Made by a program: the position numbers and the translations under genes. From assembly GCF_018614075.1 (NCBI RefSeq), contig NZ_JAGGOZ010000021.1, forward strand, positions 47,349 through 111,348: DNA of 64,000 nucleotides, given 5' to 3'. The notes beneath the pieces are model-generated. The model was given only the letters and a program-made list of their open reading frames with translations, did no database searches and had not been told where the DNA came from. Of this stretch, positions 39,743-49,088 are shown piece by piece. Source of the stretch: Streptomyces sp. ISL-94. Lineage in GTDB: Bacteria; Actinomycetota; Actinomycetes; Streptomycetales; Streptomycetaceae. Each line of letters starts with the position of its first letter. Within the stretch, counting starts at the first letter, position 1.

Positions 39743-40899
39743 GCCGCGATCCTCCGGGCGATCTCACGCATGGCCTCGGACTGCTCGCAGTCCGGCGCAT
39801 AGTGCAGCAGCGGCAGCTTGACGCGCACGGCCTCGCGCTGCTCCTTCAGGTCGGCGATGACGGTGATGACCGGCGGGTCGCCGAACTCCTTCCAGCTGTT
39901 GAGGGAGGAGGTGACGACGTAGCCCTTGCGGCTGTCGTAGAGGTTGACGACGAAGCCGAGCTGGCCGATCTCGATGTCGAGGTCGTCGATCAGGTCCTCG
40001 AGCTGCTCGCTCAGCATGTCGTACGCATCGGCGGAGGTGTCCTCGGCCTGGACCGGCACGACGATGCCGGAGGTCTTCGGCGCCTCGCCCTCACGGGTGC
40101 GCGCGTAGTAGAGGGCGGTGTCCATGGTGTAGCCGAGGCTGGGCGGGCAGTCGACGACGATGTAGTCGAACTCCTGCTCCAGGTCCTCCAGGGCCTTCTC
40201 CAGGGCGGTCTCCTTCGTCCGGACGTGGCGCGTGGTGGCCAGCCGGGCGTCGAGGAGGAAGGCGTCCTTGCAGGAGGGCAGGAGGAAGAGGCGGCCGGCG
40301 AAGACGCCGTGCTCGATGGGGACGAGCAGCTCGCGCACCCGGCCCTCGATCTCGCCGAGCATGTGCTTGGCGAGGCTCGGCTCCTTGATGCCGAGCATCT
40401 CGGCGCCGAGGTGGCGGGTGAGGTGGCCCTGCGGGTCGAAGTCGATGACGCAGACGCGGGCACCGGTCTCGGCGAGGGCCTGGGAGAGGCCGTTGCTGAT
40501 GGCGCTCTTGCCGACGCCGCCCTTCTGGTTGCAGACCACGATCCGGCGGGCGCCCTCGTGGGACGGCCGGCGACGCCCGGCGGGGGAGGGGTGGGTGTCG
40601 AGCCACAGCCGGATCGACTGGGCGAGGCCTTGGTTGTACGGGACCTCCCGTACCCGGCAGTCCTCTTTGAACTCCCCGTACAGGCCGGTGGGGAGGTACG
40701 TGGAGAAGGAGGAGGCGCCGGAGGTGTCCACGGGCGTGGCCGCGGAGGCGTCGGCACGCCAGGCGTGAACGCCCTCGGTGACGGCGTCCTGGATGTCCAC
40801 GCCCAACTGGGCTGCGCGGACCTTGAGTTCCTGCCGCAGGGACGCAGGCAGCTTGGCGACTACCTTTTCCCTGACTTCCGGATCGTATGGAGCGGTCAT
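39739..40899 (-). CDS. parA: ParA-family partition ATPase with N-terminal ribbon-helix-helix-like module
   Basis: 386 residues from ATG 40899. The C-terminal ~270 residues are a typical ParA: deviant Walker A VCNQKGGVGKSAIS (near 125), VCVIDFDPQGHLT, and IVVDCPPSLGYTMDTAL. Unlike most type Ia ParA proteins, the N-terminal ~110 residues contain two segments resembling ribbon-helix-helix motifs: VAKLPASLRQELKVRAAQLG and FSTYLPTGLYGEFKEDCRVR. This could be a DNA-binding autoregulatory head. It drives segregation of the replicon with ParB. Confidence 0.93.
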   Translation of the reverse strand: MTAPYDPEVREKVVAKLPASLRQELKVRAAQLGVDIQDAVTEGVHAWRADASAATPVDTSGASSFSTYLPTGLYGEFKEDCRVREVPYNQGLAQSIRLWLDTHPSPAGRRRPSHEGARRIVVCNQKGGVGKSAISNGLSQALAETGARVCVIDFDPQGHLTRHLGAEMLGIKEPSLAKHMLGEIEGRVRELLVPIEHGVFAGRLFLLPSCKDAFLLDARLATTRHVRTKETALEKALEDLEQEFDYIVVDCPPSLGYTMDTALYYARTREGEAPKTSGIVVPVQAEDTSADAYDMLSEQLEDLIDDLDIEIGQLGFVVNLYDSRKGYVVTSSLNSWKEFGDPPVITVIADLKEQREAVRVKLPLLHYAPDCEQSEAMREIARRIAA

Positions 40900-42437
40900 G
40901 CGGGTACCTTACTAACCTTCTACGGGGAAGGTGAAGTGCCACACCGAAACATGTTGCTTGCGTATGGCCCGTGTTGTCCGGATTGGGGCCTTCAGGGGTC
41001 TGGTCATGGCTGCCACCCGGGGCCCGGTAAAGCGCCACCCGGCTGCGCGCGACATGAGGAGCCAGTGGGTGTCGATCGGATGTCGTCAGACGTGGGCCGG
41101 ACGATGCGCTTGCTCGGAGCGGCGCCGCCGGACGCACACGTATCCGATGGGCCAGGGCTCCTTTGAGCCGTCCAGGGGACTCGGCGGGACGTGTCGGACT
41201 GCCGCGGGCACCTCGGAGCGCTGTACGCCTGCCTGACGGCCTCGCGGGGATGGGAAGGTCACATTCCACCGGCACTCTGGAGATCGGCCTTCTACGACGC
41301 CGTTCTGACGGTCGATTTTCTCCTGTTGTGGGTGATTCCTCATTTAAGGAGCTACAAGACGAGCTTATGGAAGGCGCTGTTCACCCCGAGCTGACCGCGG
41401 ACTGTAGCGGCAGAGGGTGAAGCTCTACTGCTGGCACTGCTGATATCGGCGAGCAGCTTCTCCGACTCACCTGCACCGATGCGAGCACGCGGGAACAACA
41501 CACTTCGTACGGGCAGATGAGATCGGTGTTGCCGACATCAGGGCTCTTGTCCCCGGTCCCCTGCGGACCGTGAATCCCAGGGGCCAGCCCCTGGACCCCG
41601 CCAGCGCCTGGCCGCGCTGGACCGGCCTTGGCATGGGGGGCTACTCGCCCCCCAGACCCCCTCGCCAGGCGCTCAGGCGCCCTGGACCCGCTCACCCTCA
41701 CGCCCTGCCCCGGCTCCCTGACGGTCGCCGGTGCACCCCTCGGGCGCAGGGCGCCCTCACTGGGCATGAGGGCCTGCAATGGCCGGTGCTGATGCCGGAG
41801 TTGGGCTGAGGTGGGGGACTGCAGGCCGGATAAGTCGGCTGCGGATACATCGTGGTGAAGCTGTGTCGGCTGAGGTAGGAGGCGGAGGACTGGAGAGTGC
41901 CGCATGGTTGAACTGTGTCGAGTAGGTGCGGTGTGGCACAGAGAAGCTCCGGTCACTACAGGCTCGGCGGACGCTGAGGTGCGCGGTCACGTTGCTCTTT
42001 AGTAAGAGGGCACCGCGTTTGTAAGCCTCTGACCTGCAGGTTTGCCCGCTGGTATGTGTCCCCCAGGACACATTTCGGCTCTTGAAATGTGAACCTGGAG
42101 AGCACATTTCGCCGAAAAATCAAGCAGTAGTTGATTTTCTGCGGAGCCCAACTGGCCCGGCAACACCGCAGGTCAGAGAGTCGGACACAGGCGGGTGAGG
42201 GCCCCGTCCACATCCGTGGCACATACATGAGTGTGTCGTCATCGCGACAACTGAAATCAGGCAGCCGTGTACTTCCGGCTCTTGGCGGCCCAGAAACTTC
42301 ACGTAGCGTGTACTTTTCGTGCAATCTTCGAACAGGGTCGCGGCCGGGGGGGTGTTCCGACGCGCCGAGGCGTCAAAAGACAAGCACAGGTTGATTTTTT
42401 GGATAGTCTCGGACCGCCTGAGTAACGAGGAGGTCCT
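40900..42437. other. Long gene-free region, probable replication origin
   Basis: 1.5 kb without a supportable gene between parA and the rep-like genes. AT content rises markedly from about 41800 to 42430. Repeats: CACATTTCGG at about 42066, GAAATGTG at 42083 (inverted, 7 bp apart) and CACATTTCGCCG at about 42101. The motif AAATCAA...TTGATTT (about 42116-42138) forms another inverted repeat. A further GTTGATTTTTTGG lies at about 42390. Iteron-like repeats plus AT-rich DNA directly before a rep gene are expected of an origin. Confidence 0.55.
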
Positions 42438-43139
42438 GTGACATCTGATCCGCCCGCCCGTCGTCGGCGCGGGCCCCGGCCTGTACCCGCCCCCAGCGCT
42501 GGGGGCAATGAAGCCGAGTACGGGGACATCCTGGCCGTCCTCGGCCAGCAGCTCGGGGAGAAGGTCGCCGCGGCAGCCGACCCCGGAGGCCGCCGTCGGC
42601 TGACGGGAGTTCACCTCGAGTACGCGGCGGACCCGCGCGCCGTCCATGACATGGCCGGGGGCACCGGGTACAGCCTGGCCAGCAACTGGTTCACGCAGTT
42701 CCTGGCCCAGCTGGCCGTGGCGAACAGCATCACCAAGTCCCAGCTGTGCGTCTTCCTCTTCGTCGCGGGAGGACAGGTGCCGGGGACCGGAATCACCCAG
42801 TACACCCAGCAGGAGATCACGGACGGCCTGAACAAGATTGCCGCACAGAAGGGCGGCAAGATGATCACGCGGTCCACGGTCAACCGGGCCGTCCAGGCGC
42901 TGTGCGGCTACAACTGGGTGGAGAAGGCCGGCAACGGCCGGATCCAGATCAACGTGCGTCTGTGGTTCCACGGCAGCAGCACGGCCCAGCACGAGGTACT
43001 GGCTGAGATCGCCGACCGGCACGACCACGACACCGAGGTGTTCCCCTTCGCGGTCGGGCCGGAGGGTGCCCACCAGGAGGAGCTTGATCTCGGCCCCGTG
43101 GTGGAAGAGAGCTATCGCGCAAGGAGGCGTACCGGGTGA
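42438..43139 (+). CDS. Replication-initiator-like winged-helix protein
   Basis: 233 residues from GTG 42438 after AGGAGGTCC. A Pro/Gly-rich N-terminus precedes a domain with NWFTQFLAQLAVANSITKSQ, CVFLFVAGGQVPGTGITQYT, NKIAAQKGGKMITRSTVNRA and NGRIQINVRLWFHG. This is a winged helix-turn-helix plus beta-wing of the RepL-like type. Position just downstream of the repeat-rich region and upstream of a second, shorter homologous-looking gene supports a role in plasmid replication. The family is assigned by pattern, not by search. Confidence 0.7.
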   Translation: MTSDPPARRRRGPRPVPAPSAGGNEAEYGDILAVLGQQLGEKVAAAADPGGRRRLTGVHLEYAADPRAVHDMAGGTGYSLASNWFTQFLAQLAVANSITKSQLCVFLFVAGGQVPGTGITQYTQQEITDGLNKIAAQKGGKMITRSTVNRAVQALCGYNWVEKAGNGRIQINVRLWFHGSSTAQHEVLAEIADRHDHDTEVFPFAVGPEGAHQEELDLGPVVEESYRARRRTG

Positions 43140-43190
43140 TAGTTCTGCCATGCCCCTGCGCGGGCGCCCGCTCACGAGGAAGGCTGTTCC

Positions 43191-43607
43191 ATGGCTAACG
43201 TCATGTCTCCGATCATCGCGGAGCGCATCTGGGCCCTGCCGCTGTCGGGGTCCGCCGTCAAGTTCCTCCAGTACCTCGTGTCCCGCAGCGACTTCGGGGG
43301 AGCGTTGCCCGTCCGGCAGAAGGACATGGCCGCCGAGTACGGTGTCACCCCGCAGGCGGTCAGCGGGCTGATGGCGCCTCTGTGCGAGCTGAACATCGTG
43401 CTCAGGCCGCGCAGCGAGGAGCGCAACGGCAACTCCTACCGGCTCCATCCCCTCGCGGCGAAGTACGAGAGCCCCGAGACCATGGAGGCGGCGTTCCGCG
43501 CGGCCCTCGTCCGCATCCAGGCCGGGGACCTGCCCAACCTGAAGCTGCCGACGTACCACCAGGCTCCGCCGGCCGCGACGGGCCGGCCGAAGCTGCAGGT
43601 TGCCTGA
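43191..43607 (+). CDS. Second winged-helix protein, RepL/MarR-like
   Basis: 138 residues from ATG 43191. SAVKFLQYLVSRSDFGGALP, VRQKDMAAEYGVTPQAVSGL and NSYRLHPLAAKYESPETMEA describe a winged helix with a helix-turn-helix (VTPQAVSGLM) and wing. It follows the longer gene by 51 bp with the same strand and a strong terminator behind it, so the two form a unit. It may be a copy-number regulator or a second initiator. Confidence 0.7.
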   Translation: MANVMSPIIAERIWALPLSGSAVKFLQYLVSRSDFGGALPVRQKDMAAEYGVTPQAVSGLMAPLCELNIVLRPRSEERNGNSYRLHPLAAKYESPETMEAAFRAALVRIQAGDLPNLKLPTYHQAPPAATGRPKLQVA

Positions 43608-43635
43608 GACCGGCGACAAACCCGGCATAGCCAAG

Positions 43636-43669
43636 CGAAAGGCCCTCCACCGTGGTGGAGGGCCTTTCG
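43636..43669 (+). terminator. Strong rho-independent terminator after the rep-like genes
   Basis: CGAAAGGCCCTCCAC, a 4-base loop, then the exact complement, 29 bases past the stop of the 138-aa gene. Confidence 0.85.
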
Positions 43670-44004
43670 TGCCTGAGTAACTTGATGTGCTCAGTATATT
43701 CGCCGGGGCGCGGTTGTGCGCGATGGAATGCTCAGCACACGATGACCGTGTCCGCGGCCGGGCTCGCGCGACGGTTCGGGGGGCCCGGCGGAAGAGCAGA
43801 CCGCCGCATCCGGAGAGCTGCCGGGCGGCAGTTTGGGCCCGGAAGGCTTTCCACTGATGAGGAGTTCCTTCGTGCAGCTCGTGGGGACGGTTCTCTGCAT
43901 GGCGCTGAGAGCCGCTCGCCCCTCCACGGTGGGTAGGAAGGATGCGCCGGCGGCGCGGCGTTGTCCTTCGCTCCGCGCAGTGCATGGGACTGCCGAGTCA
44001 TCTA
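43670..44004. other. Gene-free stretch before the single-repeat CRISPR locus
   Basis: No gene with plausible coding character. It ends in the leader of the next feature. Confidence 0.35.
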
Positions 44005-44168
44005 GCCGATTTGTCGGACTTGGCGAAAGTGCTTGGAACCTGACTCCAACGCGCCTAAAGTCGCAGGTCGCGAAGTCTGCTCCCCGCGTACGCGGGGATG
44101 ACCCCGTGGCCCTCGGTTTGGTGAAGCCGAAGGCCTCTGGCTCCCCGCACCGGCTGGGCTGGGCCCTC
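44005..44168 (+). CRISPR. Leader plus minimal CRISPR array (one intact repeat)
   Basis: Leader boxes GGCGAAAGT (about 44023) and CTAAAGTCGCAGGTC (about 44055) are followed by one good repeat, 44077-44105 (CTGCTCCCCGCGTACG ... GATGACCCC). A 32-bp spacer and a badly mutated second repeat (CTGGCTCCCCGCACCGG, from about 44136) follow. It lies convergent to the end of the helicase gene. Confidence 0.8.
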
Positions 44169-44204
44169 CGCGCCGTGCATCGGATTGCTGTGCCTGCCTG
44201 CTCC

Positions 44205-47200
44205 TCAAGGACTCGTCGGCCTCGGGCCCGCGGGTGGGGCCTCGGTGGGTCCGGGGTGTGCCCTGGGGCTCCAGGTGTGGGCCGGTAGGGATTCCGCCAG
44301 GGTGCCGAAGAAGCGCTGGTCGCGCCACGCGTCGAGGTTGCCGATGACGAAGAGGCGGCGTTTGGCCCGGCTGACCGCGACGTTGAGGAGGTTCGGGCGG
44401 GAGGCGGCCCAGGCGCGGGCGCCCGCGCGGCGCGGGTCCGTGCCCAGGATCAGGATGACGACGTCCGCCTCCTTGCCCTGGGTCGTGTGCACCGTACCGA
44501 CCCGCTCGGCCGGCATCAGGTCCCGGCACGCCCGCTTCGCACCGGCCACCACCTGCCGGAACGGGCTGATCACGAAGACGTCCTTGGAGAGGTCCACGCC
44601 CCCTTCGTCACGCAGCCGCTCCAGGACGCGCCGCAGGGCCCGCCCCTCCTCCGGGATCCAGTGCCCGTCCGCCTGCGTCGACACGACGTTCACCCAGCTG
44701 CTGGACGGCCGGTAGACGTACGGCTCGCGGGCGCCCGCGCCGATCCCCTGGACCATCAGGCCGTCGTAGGCGATGGCGTTGCTCACGGAGAACATCGGGT
44801 CGTCGCACCGCCGGTGCACCCGCAGCGGCGCGCCGACCCACACCTCGTGGCGACCGTCGGGCAGTTCGGCGGGCAGCAGGGTCCCGTAGCGGTTGGCGCG
44901 GTCGGCGAGCTGCTGCACCGACGTGCGCCCCGGCGCCCATTCCTCCGCGGCGCCGAAGTCCTCGCGCAGCGCCCGCTGCGCGGTCCACGGCAGGACCACG
45001 ACCGGCTCCAGTTGCAGCGGGTCGCCGACCACGACCGTACGGCGGGCCCGCCAGATGCCTCCCACCGCCATCTGCGGGGTGGCCTGGCCGGCCTCGTCGA
45101 CGAACAGCCACCCCAAGGCCTCCGGCCCGAGCCGCCCGAAGACCCTGTCGAGCGAGGCGAAGGTGGTGGAGACGACCGGGACCACGACGAACAGGCTCTG
45201 CCACGCCGCCCGCAGGTGTGCCTCGGGCACGGTGGTCGGCACGGTCCCGGCGACGGCGTCCATGGCGGCCATCAGGTTGGCGTACATCGTGCGGGCGGTG
45301 CACCGCAGGAAGGCCTGGTGGAGGTCGAGGGCCGCGAGGAACACTTCGGTACGGGCCTTGGTGATCTCCGGGTCGGACCAGGGGGCGGCCAGCTCGCGCG
45401 CCTGGTCGTCCGCCGGCCAGGAGTCCTGGGGTACGAACTCCTCCCAGCGGCCGCGGGCCGCTGACACCGTCCGCTCGGCCCGTTCGGCCGCGGCGCGCGC
45501 CGTGTCCCGCGCGCTTCGGCGCTCGCTCAGGCGTGCCGCGGCCGCGCCCACGGCTCCCCGTACGCCGTCCCGCCCGGCCTGTGCCTCATCGCGTGCTCGG
45601 CGTGCGACGGCGACCAGCCCGGCGGCGTCGCCCTCCTGCGCGTGCCAGGTGCGCGCGGCGCGGCCCAGGGTGAAGAGGCTGACCGTGAAGCCGGGGCGGC
45701 GGGCCAGATGCGTCTGGTGCGTGTGCTCGGCCTGCGCCAGGGCCTGCTGCGCGCGGTCCAGCGCGGCCTCGGCGGGCGGCAGGGTCTCCCGTAAGCGGGC
45801 GAGGTCAGCGGCCTCCCGCTCCACGGCGAGCTCGGCACGGCGCAAGGCCTCGTACGACTCCGGGAGCGACGCGTACGCCTCGGCGGCGGCCGTCCGCTCG
45901 CCGCGCAGCCGCTCGGCCTCGGCGAGCGCGGCCTCGAACCGCTGCTTTGCCTCGCGCCACACACCGCTCTGCGGGGTGTCGCGCCACTGCCGCAGCAGGT
46001 GGGCCAGGCCGCTGCCGCTGTCGATCCAGGCGTTGGGGCTGCGGCGGCCGCGGCGGTCCGCCTGGGGCGGGACGGGCGGCGGCGGGGGAGTGGCGGCGCC
46101 CGCGTCGGTCCGGCGGTACTTGCCGTGCCAGAAGCGGTTGACGAACTCCAGACGGTTCTTCTTGCTGCCCAGGCGAGCGGCTACCGCGCCCCATGCGGCC
46201 TCGCCCTTGAGGAGCCGGGTGGCCTGCTCGGCGAAGTAGTCGGCGTCCTTGCGCCACTGCTCGCCGAGCGCGGCGCGGGCGGGGATCTCGGTGGAGATAT
46301 TCTCCACCGCGCCGTTGTTGGCGGAGGCGACCACCATCTCGAAGCCGGTGAACTCCGGGCGCAGCGGGGTGACCGTACGGGTGTAGTCGCCGCTCTTCCA
46401 GACGTACGGGGCCTGCTCGGCGAAGGCCTGGGACGGCAGGCGCAGCGCGGCGAGGCGGCGGGCCCGCTCGACGACGGCCGCGGCGAAGCAGTCGCGCAGC
46501 ATGGTGGTCTTGCCGGTGCCGGGCGGGCCGTTGACCGCGAAGATCCCGGCAGTGGGGGCCAGCTCGGTGTGGACGGCGTTGACGGCGAACTGCTGGCTCA
46601 GGGCCAGCGGGTGCCCCGCATCGGCCGGCCATCGGCCCAGCGGCGTACGGGCGGGCGCGACTCCGGCGAGCGCGACGGCGGGGTGCGCGCGCACATCGAT
46701 CCGGCGGGCCGTGTCGAAGGCGGCGTCGGGAGTGAGGTAGGCGGCGAGCGACGCGCCGGGATCCTGCCGGCCGAGCGCGTGGGCCACCCGGTCGAGGTCG
46801 GCGACGATGAAGCTGTTGAGGAAGTCCTGCTGGTCGGCGTCGCCGGAGTGGTCCAGCCGCACGGCGATGCTGCGCACACGCACACCGGCCGGGTTCAGCG
46901 CGACGCAGACGCCCCAGGCGCGGGCGAGATCGCCGGTGAACTCCAGCAAGTGCTCGGCGCTGACCACGCCGGTCCCGGCGGGGGAGTCGTCGTCCTCTCC
47001 GCCGCCATCGGTGTCGTCGCTCGGCGGGAGCTCCTCGCCGGCGCCGACGGGTTCACCGAGCGCACCGGCCCGTAGGCCCCAGGCGTCGGCCTCCTCCTCG
47101 AACCCGTCGAGCCAGCCGCGGCTGCCGGGGCCGGGGGACACGGCACGGCCGGTGGCCCAGGCACAGGAGGAGAAGACGGGAGAGTCGAGCAGCACACGCC

Positions 47201-47531
47201 CTTCGTCCGTGACGGTCAGGGCGAAGAGCGCGGTCTCGCCGTCCATCCGGCCGTCGTGGTCCTCTTCGCTCTCCCCGAAGACGCGGAGCAGGGTGTCGCG
47301 TACGGCGCTGAGGGCGTACGTCCCGCCGTAGACGACGTGCTGCCAGCCGTACCCGGGCTCCAGGGGGACGGACCGCAGGGGGTGGCCGGCCTCCCACGGC
47401 ATGGGCCGGTCCTGCGCGGCGGCGTACACCCGCTCCCGGGCGGACAGGGCCGGCACCTTCTGCGGACTGAACAACTCGGCCGCCCGCCAATATCCCACGA
47501 TCCCGCTCCGCCGCCGGCGTTCGTCCCCCAT
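44205..47531 (-). CDS. Large SF1 helicase/AAA ATPase
   Basis: About 1109 residues from ATG 47531 (in-frame GTG codons at 47540 and 47546 are alternatives). An N-terminal ~300-residue domain of unknown type precedes the SF1 core: P-loop FAVNGPPGTGKTTMLRD, WLFVDEAGQATPQM (Walker B, DEAG), RRTVVVGDPLQLEPVV, VGTVHTTQGKEADVVILILG, and NLLNVAVSRAKRRLFVIGNL. A long coiled coil (about 500-720) is inserted between motifs I and II, as in Upf1/Dna2-like families. It is cytoplasmic and acts on nucleic acid. It is not Cas3: SF1 instead of SF2, and no HD nuclease domain. It lies between CRISPR loci at 44.1 and 47.8 kb. Confidence 0.9.
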   Translation of the reverse strand: MGDERRRRSGIVGYWRAAELFSPQKVPALSARERVYAAAQDRPMPWEAGHPLRSVPLEPGYGWQHVVYGGTYALSAVRDTLLRVFGESEEDHDGRMDGETALFALTVTDEGRVLLDSPVFSSCAWATGRAVSPGPGSRGWLDGFEEEADAWGLRAGALGEPVGAGEELPPSDDTDGGGEDDDSPAGTGVVSAEHLLEFTGDLARAWGVCVALNPAGVRVRSIAVRLDHSGDADQQDFLNSFIVADLDRVAHALGRQDPGASLAAYLTPDAAFDTARRIDVRAHPAVALAGVAPARTPLGRWPADAGHPLALSQQFAVNAVHTELAPTAGIFAVNGPPGTGKTTMLRDCFAAAVVERARRLAALRLPSQAFAEQAPYVWKSGDYTRTVTPLRPEFTGFEMVVASANNGAVENISTEIPARAALGEQWRKDADYFAEQATRLLKGEAAWGAVAARLGSKKNRLEFVNRFWHGKYRRTDAGAATPPPPPVPPQADRRGRRSPNAWIDSGSGLAHLLRQWRDTPQSGVWREAKQRFEAALAEAERLRGERTAAAEAYASLPESYEALRRAELAVEREAADLARLRETLPPAEAALDRAQQALAQAEHTHQTHLARRPGFTVSLFTLGRAARTWHAQEGDAAGLVAVARRARDEAQAGRDGVRGAVGAAAARLSERRSARDTARAAAERAERTVSAARGRWEEFVPQDSWPADDQARELAAPWSDPEITKARTEVFLAALDLHQAFLRCTARTMYANLMAAMDAVAGTVPTTVPEAHLRAAWQSLFVVVPVVSTTFASLDRVFGRLGPEALGWLFVDEAGQATPQMAVGGIWRARRTVVVGDPLQLEPVVVLPWTAQRALREDFGAAEEWAPGRTSVQQLADRANRYGTLLPAELPDGRHEVWVGAPLRVHRRCDDPMFSVSNAIAYDGLMVQGIGAGAREPYVYRPSSSWVNVVSTQADGHWIPEEGRALRRVLERLRDEGGVDLSKDVFVISPFRQVVAGAKRACRDLMPAERVGTVHTTQGKEADVVILILGTDPRRAGARAWAASRPNLLNVAVSRAKRRLFVIGNLDAWRDQRFFGTLAESLPAHTWSPRAHPGPTEAPPAGPRPTSP

Positions 47532-47724
47532 CACGCCCACGCGCACTCCCCCTCTTCGATGATCGCTACGAGGCACCTTATGGCGGCCCGAGGGGGTGGG
47601 TCAGGCCGTTGCGCTGTCCGGCAGCCGGAGGACGGCTACCGCATGCCGCTTGACGGGGCGCGCGCAGTGACAGTTCGGCGACTGGGATGGGATGGCTGGG
47701 CGTTGCGCTGCGACCGGGGAGTAT
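47532..47724. other. Upstream region of the helicase gene
   Basis: Contains the presumed promoter of the helicase gene on the minus strand, then runs into the leader of the next array. No further element recognised. Confidence 0.3.
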
Positions 47725-47797
47725 GGCGGGATTGTCGGGTTCGGCGAAAGTACTCGCGAACGGCTCTTGGGCCGCCTAGAGTCCCAGGTCACGGAGC
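47725..47797 (+). promoter_or_regulatory. CRISPR leader of array 3
   Basis: TTCGGCGAAAGTACTCGCGA then CTAGAGTCCCAGGTCA, ending GAGCCTG at the first repeat: the same two boxes as the other leaders. Confidence 0.85.
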
Positions 47798-48318
47798 CTG
47801 CTCCCCGCGCACGCGGAGATGAACCCTCCACCTTGTCGAGGAAGTCCTGGAACGAGGTCTGCTCCCCGCGCACGCGGAGATGAACCCCCGTCCAGGCTGA
47901 CATTCATATGGGCGTCGAGCTGCTCCCCGCACGCGCGGGGATGAACCCTTGGTGGCCAGGATGTTCCCGGTCTCCATGATCTGGAATCCCCGCGCACGCG
48001 GGAATGAACCCATGGATACCGCGCTCTACTACGTCCGTCGCAGCTGCTCCCCGTGCCCGCGGGGATGAACCCGGCCCCTACAGCGCGGCGAAGGCCGCTC
48101 TGGACTGCTCTCCGCGCACGCGGGGATGAACCCGACCGGATCACGCTGGGCTCAACGTGGCTTGCGCTTCCCCGCGCAAGCGTGCAACCATCGACACGAA
48201 GGTCCCCTTCACCTACGAGGGCTGCTCCCCGCGCACGCGGGGACCCGGCGAGAAGCGCGGCCGACAGCCGCGGCCCGGCCAGCCCCCTGCTCCCCGCACT
48301 CGCTGCCGACCGAACCCG
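47798..48318 (+). CRISPR. CRISPR array 3, nine repeats, degenerating distally
   Basis: Repeats start at 47798, 47859, 47920, 47981, 48044, 48105, about 48165, 48222 and 48287. The 61-bp period holds for the leader-proximal units. Many repeats here carry substitutions (GCGGAGAT, GCGCGGGG, GGAATCCCC), and the last three are strongly mutated. The typical end is GATGAACCC rather than the GATGACCCC of the arrays at 51.5 and 57.4 kb. Confidence 0.95.
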
Positions 48319-48620
48319 CTTTGACCGCGGCTCTGCCTACCCAGAACCAGCCGTCGATCAAGTCCGCCGTCCTCGGCGCGAGGAGCCGGTCCACGAGTTC
48401 CGGTGACGGGCGCCCTGCGCCCGGGAGGATCCACGCGCCGTCTGTAGTCCGGCGCTCGCCAAGTGCGTCGTTACCGCTCCTCGGCGCCCGTGTCGCCGGC
48501 CCCGGCTGGTGAGGGGGTGCCGGGCTCCGCATTGTCCAGGGCGGACAGGGCCGCGTACTCCTGGATGGTGATCACGAGCGTTCTCCGGGTGCAGTGAGTG
48601 TGGGGCCCGGGCCGGGCTCC

Positions 48621-49085
48621 CTACTTGTCCACGAGCGGTTCCAGGACCACGGAACCGGGCAGCGCCGCGGCCATGTCGTAGGCGTAGACCCCGGGTCGCA
48701 CCCAGATGAACCAGTTGCCGGCGGCGACGATGGTGTGCCGGTAGGCCCGACGTCCTGTCGAAATCGAATCGCCGACCTCGTCTCGGCTGAACCGGGCCGT
48801 GCTCAGTACCGAGATCTCGTTCACGACGGTTGTTCCGCGGTGCTGCACCTCGCAGGTGGCGTTCGACCCGTGCGGGTAGTCATTGCGCACAGTTACCTTG
48901 CAGTCGAAGCCGCCCTTGGCCATGGCGGCGATCACGTCATCGGCCGTCGCGTATTCAGGGCCGGTCGGCACCTGGCTCGGCATCGGTGTCAGCGGACGGG
49001 GTCCCCGGTCGCCACCGACGAGGCCGCAGCCGCTCAGCGTCAGCAGCAGTCCCAGCAGCAGCGGGATGGACTTCCGTGTGCGCAT
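48621..49085 (-). CDS. Secreted lipoprotein of unknown function
   Basis: 154 residues from ATG 49085. Basic N-terminus (MRTRKS), hydrophobic core (IPLLLGLLLTL) and lipobox LSGC place the mature Cys near residue 20. The extracytoplasmic part has two Cys (DCKVTVRNDYPHGSNATCEV), probably a disulfide, and ends VVLEPLVDK. It follows the transglycosylase-type gene by 3 bp and so belongs to the same WXG/ESX-like operon. Confidence 0.8.
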   Translation of the reverse strand: MRTRKSIPLLLGLLLTLSGCGLVGGDRGPRPLTPMPSQVPTGPEYATADDVIAAMAKGGFDCKVTVRNDYPHGSNATCEVQHRGTTVVNEISVLSTARFSRDEVGDSISTGRRAYRHTIVAAGNWFIWVRPGVYAYDMAAALPGSVVLEPLVDK

Positions 49086-49088
49086 GGG

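Noticed and set aside
41160..41960. Several open frames between parA and the rep-like genes
   Set aside because: Poor codon pattern, overlapping frames on both strands, no ribosome-binding sites and no recognisable domains. The region fits an origin better.
44205..47531. Helicase gene as a Cas3 or Cas4-Cas3 substitute
   Set aside because: Motifs are superfamily 1 with a coiled-coil insertion; there is no HD domain and no SF2 motifs.
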